This document shows, piece by piece, positions 17,325 to 24,806 of a stretch of DNA of 64,000 nucleotides. Under the pieces are notes generated by a model. That model searched no databases, was not told the DNA's origin, and saw only the letters and a program-made list of their open reading frames with translations. Location of the stretch: NCBI RefSeq assembly GCF_900120005.1, contig NZ_LT635451.1, positions 1-64,000 of the forward strand, written 5' to 3'. This stretch comes from Holdemania sp. Marseille-P2844. GTDB lineage: Bacteria > Bacillota_I > Bacilli_A > Erysipelotrichales > Erysipelotrichaceae. The position numbers were made by a program, and so were the translations under genes. Every line of letters begins with the position of its first letter. Position 1 is the stretch's first letter.

Positions 17325-18620
17325 ATGTCACTATTAACGGGACCGATGCGCAAGCATCTGGACGGTCACAAAGAGCTTACAAGTCATACCGAGCTTGTCA
17401 AGGTTGAAGCGGGCAGCCTTGTATACATTCCTTTAATTAACGGTAATTCAACGGCAGTTGAAGTGTTGGTTAAGGAAGGTGACAGAGTAAAAGTCGGAAC
17501 GATGATCGCCAAGCGGAATGATCATTTTACAGTTCCTTACTTTTCATCTGTATCCGGCACAGTCAAAGGCATCCAGAAAATGATGCATGCTGGCTTGCGT
17601 CCGGTCGATCATCTTGTCATTGAAAATGATGGCAAAAACGAAACAGAACAGCCATTCGGCACATTGAACTATCAAACGGCAACGCAGGAGGAACTGGTTT
17701 CCTTCATGATGAACGCCGGCATCGTCGGCTGCGGCGGCGCGGGTTTTCCAAGCTATGTCAAGTACAGAGGCTGCAAGGGCATTGATCTGCTGATCATCAA
17801 CGCCGTCGAATGCGAACCGTACATCACGGCGGATTACAAGAATTCCAGCATGAACATGCAGGATCTGGTCACCGGCGTGGCGGCGATGCTGAAAATGTCG
17901 GGCGCTAAGGAAGCGGCGATTGCGATCAAGACGACGAAGAAGGACTTTATCCCGACAGTTGTCGAAGCGTTCAAGGATTACAGCAACATCAACGTCAAGG
18001 AAGTTCCGGACGTTTATCCGATGGGCTGGGAACGCACGCTGGTCTATGAAATCACCAAGAAGCGTTATGAAAAGCTGCCGGGCGAAGTCGGCGTCATCGT
18101 CAACAACGCGACGACGGCGATTGCATTCGGTCAGGCGCTGACCAAGGGCATGCCGATCACGCACAAATATGTGACGGTCAGCGGCGACGGCATCAACACG
18201 CCGGCCAATGTTCTGGTGCCGGTCGGCGTCAAGGCGGCGGATGTGATCGCGGCCTGCGGCGGTTACAGCGGGGAAGATGTGCTGCTGATCGCGGGCGGTC
18301 CGATGATGGGCAAAACGATCACGACCGATCAGTTCGTCATCACGCCGTACAGCAACGCGTTAACTGTACTGAAGAACAAACCGGTCAATCAGGTGGCCTG
18401 TCTGCGCTGCGGACGCTGCTCGGATCACTGCCCGGCGGGATTGCAGCCGGTCCGGATCAACCAGGCGGAAAAGTCCAAGAACGTTGCGATGCTGGAAAAG
18501 CTGAGCATCATGGAATGTATCGAATGCGGCATGTGCAGCTTTGTGTGCCCGTCGAAAATCGACGTCACTGAAGGCGTCCGGAGAGCGAAGCGCTACATGG
18601 CTCTGCGCGCTAAGAAATAA
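17325..18620 (+). CDS. rnfC: Rnf complex subunit C
   Basis: This 431-residue peripheral subunit links NADH to the ferredoxin-dependent Rnf ion pump. It has an N-terminal barrel-sandwich region ('LVYIPLINGNSTAVEVLVKEGD'), the NADH/FMN-type 'MNAGIVGCGGAGFPSYVKY' loop (about residue 128) and an SLBB-like region. Two C-terminal [4Fe-4S] motifs follow, 'CLRCGRCSDHCP' (about 358) and 'CIECGMCSFVCP' (about 397). The start at ATG 17325 follows AGAGGTGG. It is first in the operon rnfC-D-G-E-A-(small protein)-B. Confidence 0.95.
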   Translation: MSLLTGPMRKHLDGHKELTSHTELVKVEAGSLVYIPLINGNSTAVEVLVKEGDRVKVGTMIAKRNDHFTVPYFSSVSGTVKGIQKMMHAGLRPVDHLVIENDGKNETEQPFGTLNYQTATQEELVSFMMNAGIVGCGGAGFPSYVKYRGCKGIDLLIINAVECEPYITADYKNSSMNMQDLVTGVAAMLKMSGAKEAAIAIKTTKKDFIPTVVEAFKDYSNINVKEVPDVYPMGWERTLVYEITKKRYEKLPGEVGVIVNNATTAIAFGQALTKGMPITHKYVTVSGDGINTPANVLVPVGVKAADVIAACGGYSGEDVLLIAGGPMMGKTITTDQFVITPYSNALTVLKNKPVNQVACLRCGRCSDHCPAGLQPVRINQAEKSKNVAMLEKLSIMECIECGMCSFVCPSKIDVTEGVRRAKRYMALRAKK

Positions 18621-18634
18621 GGAGGGGAGTTTGT

Positions 18635-20014
18635 ATGAAATTTAATTTTAAACCGTCCCCGAACTATCGTGATGGTCAGAGCACCGGCCGGATCATGGGC
18701 GAGCTGACCTTGGGGCTGTTGGCGGTATTTGCATTTTCACTGTATTATTATTTTACCAATTTTTCAGCGTCTTACGGCTTGCGGGCAATTCTGTTGATGA
18801 TCACGGCGATCGTCAGCGCCTGCGGCACGGAGATCCTGTGGTGTGTCTTTACGAAGAAGGACATCCTGAACAGTCTGAAAAATTCTTATCCGTGGGTGAC
18901 GGCGATCATCTTGACGATGATGTGCCCGCTGTCGATTGAATACTATGCCTTAGCGGTCGCGACAGTGATCGCGATCTTCTTCGGCAAGCTGGTCTTCGGC
19001 GGCTTCGGACAGAATATCTTCAACCCGGCGGCCGTAGGCCGTGCGACGATTTTCGCCTCCTTTGCGGGCGCGGCGGCGGCCGATATTGTGACCGGCGCGA
19101 CACCGACGTCTTCGATGGCGGCGCAGAACTGGATTATCAATTCCGCGGAAGGCATGAGCAGCTTCCTGAAGCCGTTTGGCGGTTTGGGAAACATGTTTGT
19201 CGGTCTGTATCCGGGCGCTATCGGCGAGACAAGCGCACTGGTGATCCTGGTTGTCGGCGTGATCCTGGCGATCCGCAAGGTCATTGACTGGCGCGTTCCG
19301 GCTACTTACCTGATTACGTTGTTTGTTCTGGCAGCCGGCGTCGGCCTGATGCACGGTGCGCCGATCAGCTATGCTCTGTTCCATCTGTTAACCGGCGGCG
19401 CCATGTTCGGCGCGGTCTTCATGATGACCGATCCGGTCACCAACCCGACCAGCGCTGCAGGCCGGATTATGTTTGCGGTCGGCTGTGCGGTCATCACGAT
19501 CGTTCTGCGGCTGCGTTCCAATCTGCCGGAAGGTGTCATGTACTCGATCCTGATCATGAATATGCTGACACCGCTGATCGAAAGTCTGACCGACGGCCAG
19601 CAGATCAAAATGAAATCTAAGAACATCCGCAACCTGGCGATCCTGTTTGTTGCGGGTCTGGCGATTACGCTGTTGGTCGGCAGCACGATCAAACCAGTTG
19701 CCGCGGGTTCTGCGGAAGCAGGCGCGACCAACGGTACGGAAACGACGTACAACGTCACGCAGCATGGATTCCAGGGCGACAATCAGTTTGAGGTCGTCAT
19801 CGACACGGCCAAGGGCGAGGTTGTCAGCGTCAAGATGACGGAGTTCAACGATACTCCGGGTATCGGCGACGGCGTCAATGACGATTACCTGAGCCAGTTT
19901 GTCGGCGCGAAGAGCGAAGACGACGTCAACGCGGTGGATAATGTTTCCGGCGCGAGCTATACCAGCAAATCGGCGAAAAATGCCATTATTCAGGCATTGA
20001 ACGCCGGTAATTAA
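18635..20014 (+). CDS. rnfD: RnfD fused to a C-terminal FMN-binding domain
   Basis: This 459-residue protein has the RnfD/NqrB-like membrane body at about residues 1-345, with the flavinylation site 'TGATPTSSM' near 153. The rest is an extra extracytoplasmic FMN-binding domain (about 370-459) with 'GFQGDNQFEVVIDT', 'FNDTPGIGDGVND' and the attachment motif 'SGASYTS' near 440. Usual RnfD proteins end at about 310-350 residues. The added domain is strikingly like the second and third domains of RnfG in the next gene, which points to duplication across the gene boundary. Confidence 0.93.
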   Translation: MKFNFKPSPNYRDGQSTGRIMGELTLGLLAVFAFSLYYYFTNFSASYGLRAILLMITAIVSACGTEILWCVFTKKDILNSLKNSYPWVTAIILTMMCPLSIEYYALAVATVIAIFFGKLVFGGFGQNIFNPAAVGRATIFASFAGAAAADIVTGATPTSSMAAQNWIINSAEGMSSFLKPFGGLGNMFVGLYPGAIGETSALVILVVGVILAIRKVIDWRVPATYLITLFVLAAGVGLMHGAPISYALFHLLTGGAMFGAVFMMTDPVTNPTSAAGRIMFAVGCAVITIVLRLRSNLPEGVMYSILIMNMLTPLIESLTDGQQIKMKSKNIRNLAILFVAGLAITLLVGSTIKPVAAGSAEAGATNGTETTYNVTQHGFQGDNQFEVVIDTAKGEVVSVKMTEFNDTPGIGDGVNDDYLSQFVGAKSEDDVNAVDNVSGASYTSKSAKNAIIQALNAGN

Positions 20015-20025
20015 GGAGGTCAGAA

Positions 20026-21273
20026 ATGAAAAAAGCTTTGTATCTGGCCTGTTTCTTAGCCATTGTCAGCGCATTGGCCGGCGGCCTGCTGGCGGCAGTC
20101 AACGAAGTCACCGCGGCGAAAATCAATGCCAATGCTTTGGCTGAAGTGATGGGCAGCCTGGAAAAAGTATTCCCGGGCACAACCTATACGGAAGTAACAG
20201 ATTACACGGATGACTCCGGATTAGTCACCGGCGTCTATCAGGCGGAAGGCCAGGGCTATATGTTCCAGGTCGAAACTTCCGGCTTTAAAGACACGATTAA
20301 ATTTGTACTGGGCATTGACAACGATTCCAAGATCGTCGGCTACGATGTGATTGCGATTGCGGAAACTTCCGGCATCGGCAGCCGCGTTGCGGAAGATGAT
20401 TTCAGAAATACCGTCATTGGCAAGACCACCGGTGATCAGATCGACACGCTGTCCGGCGCGACGATTTCCTCCACGGCGGTTGTCAAGGGCTTAGATGCCG
20501 CCAAGGCTGTCTATGCTTCATTAACCGGCAACGCAGCTCCTGCGCCAAGCACCCCGGCAACGCCAGAAGCATCTAAGGAACCGGAAACACCGGCTTCCAC
20601 AGCGACAGTTCTGGATCAGAAGGCCGACGGCAGCCAGGTTACGGTTACCGTTGAAGCCAAGGGCTTCCAGGGCAACAATACCTATACTGTTGTGCTTGAT
20701 TCCGAAAAGCAGGAAATCGTCAGCGTTGCGATGACGGCGTTCAACGATACGCCGGGCGTCGGCGATGCGGTCAACGATGAGTATCTGACCGGGTTTGCCG
20801 GACTGAACAGCGAAGACGCGATCGGCGGCATCGACGTAAAGTCGGGCGCAACGTATACGAGCAATTCGGCTATTGATGCCGTCAAGGCTGCCTGGAACGC
20901 GGTTTTCGCAGCGGACAATCAGGATGCGGCGGATCAGCCGGTCGCTGGCGATGACAGCGATGATGCCGCGGTTCTGACATCGGAAGACGGCGCATTAAAG
21001 ACTTATACTGCGACGGCGAAAGGCTTCCAGGGCGATAACGAATATGAAATCGTCATTGATACTGACAAGCAGGAAGTCGTCAGCGTTAAAATGACAAGCT
21101 TTAACGATACGACCGGAATTGGCGACGCGGTCAACGACGAATATCTGGCGGGATTTGCCGGTTTGAAGTCGGAGGATGAAATTGCCAAGGTTGACGTCAA
21201 GTCGGGCGCCACCTTCACGAGCAATTCCGCGATTGAAGCGGTCCGCGCAGCGTTCGCGGCCAGCCAGAAATGA
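20026..21273 (+). CDS. rnfG: RnfG with three FMN-binding domains
   Basis: This 415-residue subunit has an N-terminal membrane anchor (residues 5-25) and three FMN_bind domains. The first is the ordinary RnfG domain with 'SGATISSTA' near residue 145. After a Pro/Ala/Glu linker come two near-identical domains with 'SGATYTSNSAID' (near 273) and 'SGATFTSNSAIE' (near 394). Usual RnfG has about 190-210 residues and one flavin. With RnfD's extra domain the complex could carry five covalent FMN groups. AAGGAGGTC precedes the ATG. Confidence 0.93.
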   Translation: MKKALYLACFLAIVSALAGGLLAAVNEVTAAKINANALAEVMGSLEKVFPGTTYTEVTDYTDDSGLVTGVYQAEGQGYMFQVETSGFKDTIKFVLGIDNDSKIVGYDVIAIAETSGIGSRVAEDDFRNTVIGKTTGDQIDTLSGATISSTAVVKGLDAAKAVYASLTGNAAPAPSTPATPEASKEPETPASTATVLDQKADGSQVTVTVEAKGFQGNNTYTVVLDSEKQEIVSVAMTAFNDTPGVGDAVNDEYLTGFAGLNSEDAIGGIDVKSGATYTSNSAIDAVKAAWNAVFAADNQDAADQPVAGDDSDDAAVLTSEDGALKTYTATAKGFQGDNEYEIVIDTDKQEVVSVKMTSFNDTTGIGDAVNDEYLAGFAGLKSEDEIAKVDVKSGATFTSNSAIEAVRAAFAASQK

Positions 21274-21285
21274 GGTGGATGAACA

Positions 21286-21936
21286 ATGAATCGTAAAGAG
21301 AATTTTACAGCGGGTTTCATCCGCGAAAATCCAGTATTCGGGCTGTATCTGGGATGCTGCTCCACGCTGGCCATCACCACATCGCTCAACAATGCCATCG
21401 GCATGGGCGTTTCCGTTATTATCGTTTTGATTTTATCCAACGTCATCATTTCGATGATGCGCAAGATTATTCCGGATGAGATCCGGATTCCGGTCTACAT
21501 CGTCGTTATTGCGGCGCTGGTTAAGAGTATTGAACTGTTGATCAAAGCGTATGCGTCTTCGATCGACGCGGCGTTAGGACTGTTTTTGCCGCTGATCGTC
21601 GTTAACTGCATTATCTTAGGCCGGGCGGAAGCCTTTGCGAGCAAGAACGGCGTTCTGGATTCCGCATTGGATGGTTTAGGCATGGGCTTAGGCTATACCT
21701 GCGCGTTGGTCGTCATGTCCTTAATCCGTCAGATTATTGCGACGGGATTAATCAACTTTACCAATCCGTTTACGAACCAGTTGATTTTTGAAGTTCGTCT
21801 GATTCCGGAAAGCTTCACGATTTCGATGTTCGGTTCGCCGACCGGCGCATTCCTGACCTTTGCGGTCTTAGCGGCGGCATTGACAGCGTATAAAAACGCA
21901 CAGGCGGCGAAGGCTGCGAAAAAGGAGGCTAAATAA
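21286..21936 (+). CDS. rnfE: Rnf complex subunit E
   Basis: This 216-residue integral membrane subunit belongs to the RnfA/E/NqrD/E family. It has 'GLYLGCCSTLAITTSLNNAIGMG' near the start and 'LPLIVVNCIILGRAEAFASKNGV' in the second inverted repeat. The two repeats each carry a cysteine ('GCC', 'VNC') of the kind that holds an intramembrane Fe centre shared with RnfA. It lies three bases upstream of rnfA. Confidence 0.95.
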   Translation: MNRKENFTAGFIRENPVFGLYLGCCSTLAITTSLNNAIGMGVSVIIVLILSNVIISMMRKIIPDEIRIPVYIVVIAALVKSIELLIKAYASSIDAALGLFLPLIVVNCIILGRAEAFASKNGVLDSALDGLGMGLGYTCALVVMSLIRQIIATGLINFTNPFTNQLIFEVRLIPESFTISMFGSPTGAFLTFAVLAAALTAYKNAQAAKAAKKEAK

Positions 21937-21938
21937 CG

Positions 21939-22514
21939 ATGGCTAACTTATTTACTTTGTTTATTTCGGCAGTGCTGATTAACAACGTCATCCTGTCGCA
22001 GTTTCTGGGTGTCTGCCCATTCTTAGGCGTTTCCAAGAATAAAAGTTCAGCGATCGGCATGGGTGCGGCGGTTACGTTTGTTATCTTCGGCGCTTCAATC
22101 CTGACCTATGGTCTGTATAAGCTGGTTCTGGAACCGAATTCTCTGGAATATATGGATCTGTTGTCATTCATTCTGATCATCGCTTCTTTTGTTCAGTTTG
22201 TTGAAATGTTCATCAAGAAGTTCTCTCCGGCTTTATATAAGTCGCTGGGGATCTATCTGCCGCTGATCACAACGAACTGCGCCGTTCTGGGCGTTGCGCT
22301 GGATAACATCAAGCAGGGCTTTACATTCCCTGAAATGCTGGTGTATTCTCTGGGCATCCCAATCGGCTTCACGTTGGTTCTCTACATCTTCTCCACGATC
22401 CGGGAACGCCTGGACGCGGCGGACACCCCGGTTTCCTTCAAGGGCAATCCGATCGCTCTGATCGTTGCGGCGCTGATGGCGCTGGCGTTCAGCGGCTTTG
22501 CCGGACTGGTTTAA
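21939..22514 (+). CDS. rnfA: Rnf complex subunit A
   Basis: This 191-residue six-helix membrane subunit has the family motifs 'LINNVILSQFLGVCPFLGVSK' and 'GIYLPLITTNCAVLGVAL'. Its cysteines pair with those of RnfE around the intramembrane Fe-S cluster. It is translated next to rnfE and followed after three bases by the small Cys-rich protein gene. Confidence 0.95.
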   Translation: MANLFTLFISAVLINNVILSQFLGVCPFLGVSKNKSSAIGMGAAVTFVIFGASILTYGLYKLVLEPNSLEYMDLLSFILIIASFVQFVEMFIKKFSPALYKSLGIYLPLITTNCAVLGVALDNIKQGFTFPEMLVYSLGIPIGFTLVLYIFSTIRERLDAADTPVSFKGNPIALIVAALMALAFSGFAGLV

Positions 22515-22517
22515 TCC

Positions 22518-22703
22518 ATGGTCATCGCAATCCTGGTCTTAATCGGACTGGGAGCGTTGTTCGGCTTGTTCTACTATCTGAATAGTAAAACGCCAGTACC
22601 TGAAGGATGCGAGGATCTGACGGCGGAGTGTGAGGGCTGCAAGATTACTTCCTGCGCTCATAACCCCGTACTGAAACAATCAAAAGGAGAGAATAAAGAA
22701 TGA
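22518..22703 (+). CDS. Small Cys-rich single-span membrane protein inside the rnf operon
   Basis: This 61-residue protein has one N-terminal membrane helix (residues 2-21), then a cytosolic or exposed tail with four cysteines: 'EGCEDLTAECEGCKITSCAHN'. The Cys pattern recalls small FeoB-associated Cys-rich membrane proteins. Its stop overlaps the RnfB start by four bases (22700-22703), so it is coupled to it. The standard rnf operon has no such gene. It may carry a metal or Fe-S site for the shortened RnfB, but that is an inference. Confidence 0.7.
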   Translation: MVIAILVLIGLGALFGLFYYLNSKTPVPEGCEDLTAECEGCKITSCAHNPVLKQSKGENKE

Positions 22704-23008
22704 TTACAGCAATTATCATGATGTTTGTGGTCGGCGCCGTTCTCGGTTTGATTCTGGGGATTGCCTCCAACGTGTTCAAAGTGGAAGTCGACGAACGCGT
22801 TGAAAAAGTAACGGCAATGCTTCCAGGCTATAACTGCGGAAGCTGCGGCTTTGCCGGATGCTCCGGCATGGCGGAAGCGATGGTGGCCGGCGAGGTCGCT
22901 ACGGCTTCGGCTTGTAAGCCAAGCAAACCGGATGCCCGCGCAAAGATCGTTGAGTATTTGACGACAACGCCGGGACCGGACGGCAACACGATTAACATTA
23001 AGGCATAA
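22700..23008 (+). CDS. rnfB: Short RnfB lacking the ferredoxin domain
   Basis: This 102-residue protein has the RnfB N-terminal membrane helix (residues 4-25) and the single [4Fe-4S] domain 'CGSCGFAGCSGMAEAMV...ACKPS' (about residues 47-75). Usual RnfB runs to 190 residues or more and has further 2[4Fe-4S] ferredoxin domains, absent here. The frame ends naturally and a strong terminator starts within three bases of the stop, so this is not a window artefact and no remnant of the missing domain is visible downstream. Confidence 0.9.
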   Translation: MITAIIMMFVVGAVLGLILGIASNVFKVEVDERVEKVTAMLPGYNCGSCGFAGCSGMAEAMVAGEVATASACKPSKPDARAKIVEYLTTTPGPDGNTINIKA

Positions 23009-23010
23009 TG

Positions 23011-23062
23011 AAACAGCTGTCTGTTTGTTCGCAATTCAAGAACAACGGACAGCTGTTTTTTT
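23011..23062 (+). terminator. Terminator of the rnf operon
   Basis: The stem AAACAGCTGTC(t)GTT pairs with AAC(g)GACAGCTGTTTTTTT, closing a loop of about 17 nt. Confidence 0.85.
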
Positions 23063-23090
23063 GATTTTCTGGATAATTGGACTGATTTGG

Positions 23091-23549
23091 GAGCGAATGG
23101 GTGTTTTTAGGGAGCGAATAGACTTTGAAGTAAGATCAAAAGCTCGACTCTTGTATTTATTTCAATCCAACAGCTTTAGTGTTGTCAAGTGTTTTGGAGC
23201 GAATGGGTGTTTTTAGGGAGCGAATAGACATTGAAGTAAGATCAAAAGCTCGACTCTTGTATTTATTTCAATCAAACAGCTTCAGTGTTGTCAAGTGTTT
23301 TGGAGCGAATGGGTGTTTTTAGGGAGCGAATAGACATTGAAGTAAGATCAAAAGCTTGGCTCTTGTTTTTGTTTCAATCCAACAGCTTTAGTGTTGTCAA
23401 GTGTTTTGGAGCGAATGGGCGTTTTTAGGGAGCGAATAGACATTGAAGTAAGATCAAAAGCTAGGCTCTTGTTTTTGTTTCAATCCAACAGCTCCAATGT
23501 TGTCAGGCGTTTGGGAGAGAATGGGCGTTTTTAGGGAGTGAATAGACGG
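23091..23549. repeat. 106-bp tandem repeat array, four full copies and a partial fifth
   Basis: GAGCGAATGG starts at 23091, 23197, 23303 and 23409, and a degenerate GAGAGAATGG starts at 23515, an exact 106-bp period. Each unit holds GGAGCGAATGGG, GGGAGCGAATAGAC, the run AAGTAAGATCAAAAGCT, and AACAGCTTTAGTGTTGTCAAG. Copies 1-3 are near-identical and divergence grows rightward. The unit length is not a multiple of three and contains stops, so it is not coding. It lies between the rnf terminator and the degV terminator. Its role is unknown. Confidence 0.9.
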
Positions 23550-23592
23550 GGTTCACGGAGTACGATAGTCCTGATTTTTTATATCTGGTAAG

Positions 23593-23619
23593 AAAATAAA
23601 AAAACCGGATCGCTCCGGC
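23593..23619 (-). terminator. Terminator after degV (minus strand)
   Basis: Read on minus, CCGGA-gcga-TCCGG is followed by TTTTTTTATTTT immediately after the degV stop. Confidence 0.8.
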
Positions 23620-24459
23620 TTAGAATTTCAATTTTTTAACGCGTCCGTAACCTAATGTCCGCGGCCCGGTATGAGCCATGATGATGGGACCCATCGCGTG
23701 AATAGTGACTGGCTGTCCAATTCGCTCTTCCATCTGCCGTTTCAATTCCTCAGCTTCTTCTTTCATATCAGCTTCAACGATCATCCATTCATACTCAGTG
23801 GGATCCGCGACTTCTGCGATTGCGTCCAATCCGACTTGATAGGCTTTCTTTACTGTACGAACTTTGCCAAGTACGTCGATACTGCCGTGTTCCACCTTGA
23901 GGATTGGAACAATTTTCAGAAGATTGCCCAACGCCGCGGCGGCTGCGGAAATTCGTCCGCCCCGTTTCAGATACTCCAGCTTTTCCGGAATCAGTGCTGC
24001 CCACAGATCAGCTTCTTCTTCGATTTTGTTTTTGATTTCATCGCAGCTGCGGCCGGCTTCAACCTGTTCCAGCGCCCATTGACAAAGCCAGGCGAGAGGA
24101 TAACAGGCAAAACGGGCGTCAACGACGGTTACCCGTCCATCAAAAGCGGCCGAAGCGGTTAGGGCGGATTGAAAGGAACCACTTAAACCCGAGGAAAGCG
24201 GAATGTAGAGAATTTCATCATATTCTTTTAATAAGTCACTCCACTGTTGAATTAATTTTCCCAAATGCGCCTGGGAGGTCTTGACGATCGCCCCCTGTTC
24301 CATCCGGCGAATGAATTCCGGCGTTTTAATTTCCATTTCTTCAATGTATTCCTGACCATCAATCATTAAAGGAAACCGCATGACGGTCAATTTCATCTGT
24401 TCTGCTTGTTGGGTATTAATATCGGCGGACGAATCCGTCATCACTGCTATTTTTGGCAT
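23620..24459 (-). CDS. DegV family fatty-acid-binding protein
   Basis: This 279-residue DegV-fold protein is of the kind that binds fatty acids (FakB in staphylococci). Motifs are 'IAVMTDSSADINTQQAEQ' at the N-terminus, 'IPLSSGLSGSFQSAL' (about residue 95) and 'YLKRGGRISAAAAALGNLLKIVPIL'. The start is the ATG at 24459 after GAGGTGAAAAAG; codons upstream in the same frame lack a ribosome site. It is probably the last host gene before the prophage. Confidence 0.92.
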   Translation of the reverse strand: MPKIAVMTDSSADINTQQAEQMKLTVMRFPLMIDGQEYIEEMEIKTPEFIRRMEQGAIVKTSQAHLGKLIQQWSDLLKEYDEILYIPLSSGLSGSFQSALTASAAFDGRVTVVDARFACYPLAWLCQWALEQVEAGRSCDEIKNKIEEEADLWAALIPEKLEYLKRGGRISAAAAALGNLLKIVPILKVEHGSIDVLGKVRTVKKAYQVGLDAIAEVADPTEYEWMIVEADMKEEAEELKRQMEERIGQPVTIHAMGPIIMAHTGPRTLGYGRVKKLKF

Positions 24460-24598
24460 CTTTTTCACCTCGTGCTTTACAATTATACCATAAGACATTC
24501 CCCGACTGGGAAAGACTTTTCTAAGTTTCCCCGGTTCTTTTGGATTTATTAGACAAATCTTTAAAATTGCCTGGCCTCTGGATAAATTCATCATTTTA

Positions 24599-24628
24599 AG
24601 AAAAAGGACACCTGAATCCAGATGTCCT
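24599..24628 (-). terminator. Terminator after integrase (minus strand)
   Basis: Read on minus, AGGACATCTG-gatt-CAGGTGTCCT is followed by TTTTTCTT. Confidence 0.8.
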
Positions 24629-24772
24629 GTGCGAACTATTAATGGGGCGATCGACCAGACATCTTTATGCTCAGTTTTCTTTGAATGTTTTTGAATGTTC
24701 CTGTATTTAAAGGCTTTTTTGATGTATGCGTAATTTTCCTTTTGAAGGTTTTTGAACGTTTTTGAGAAAAAA

Positions 24773-24802
24773 TATGGCAAATTTATGGCAAATATATGGC
24801 AA
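24773..24802. repeat. Three TATGGCAA repeats at 11-bp period (candidate integrase arm sites)
   Basis: TATGGCAA occurs at 24773-24780, 24784-24791 and 24795-24802, exactly 11 bp apart, so all face the same side of the helix. They start five bases beyond the integrase stop. Short phased repeats beside an integrase gene are typical of arm-type binding sites. Function inferred. Confidence 0.55.
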
Positions 24803-24806
24803 GATA

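Larger units (their letters stand above)
24460..24806. other. degV-integrase intergenic region: likely prophage left junction
   Basis: This gap holds the degV promoter side, a minus-strand terminator for the integrase transcript (24599-24628) and, next to the integrase stop, three TATGGCAA repeats (24773, 24784, 24795). The attL core should lie here but cannot be fixed because the right end of the prophage is outside the window. No tRNA was seen. Confidence 0.6.

Noticed and set aside
22700-23008. RnfB truncated by a recent frameshift
   Set aside because: The frame ends right before a strong terminator and no ferredoxin-domain remnant (CxxCxxC) is found downstream in any frame.
23091-23549. 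CRISPR array
   Set aside because: The 106-bp units are conserved over their whole length, with no unique spacers between short repeats, and there are no cas genes.
24630-24770. tRNA gene serving as the integration site
   Set aside because: No cloverleaf with acceptor and T-arm consensus could be folded on either strand.
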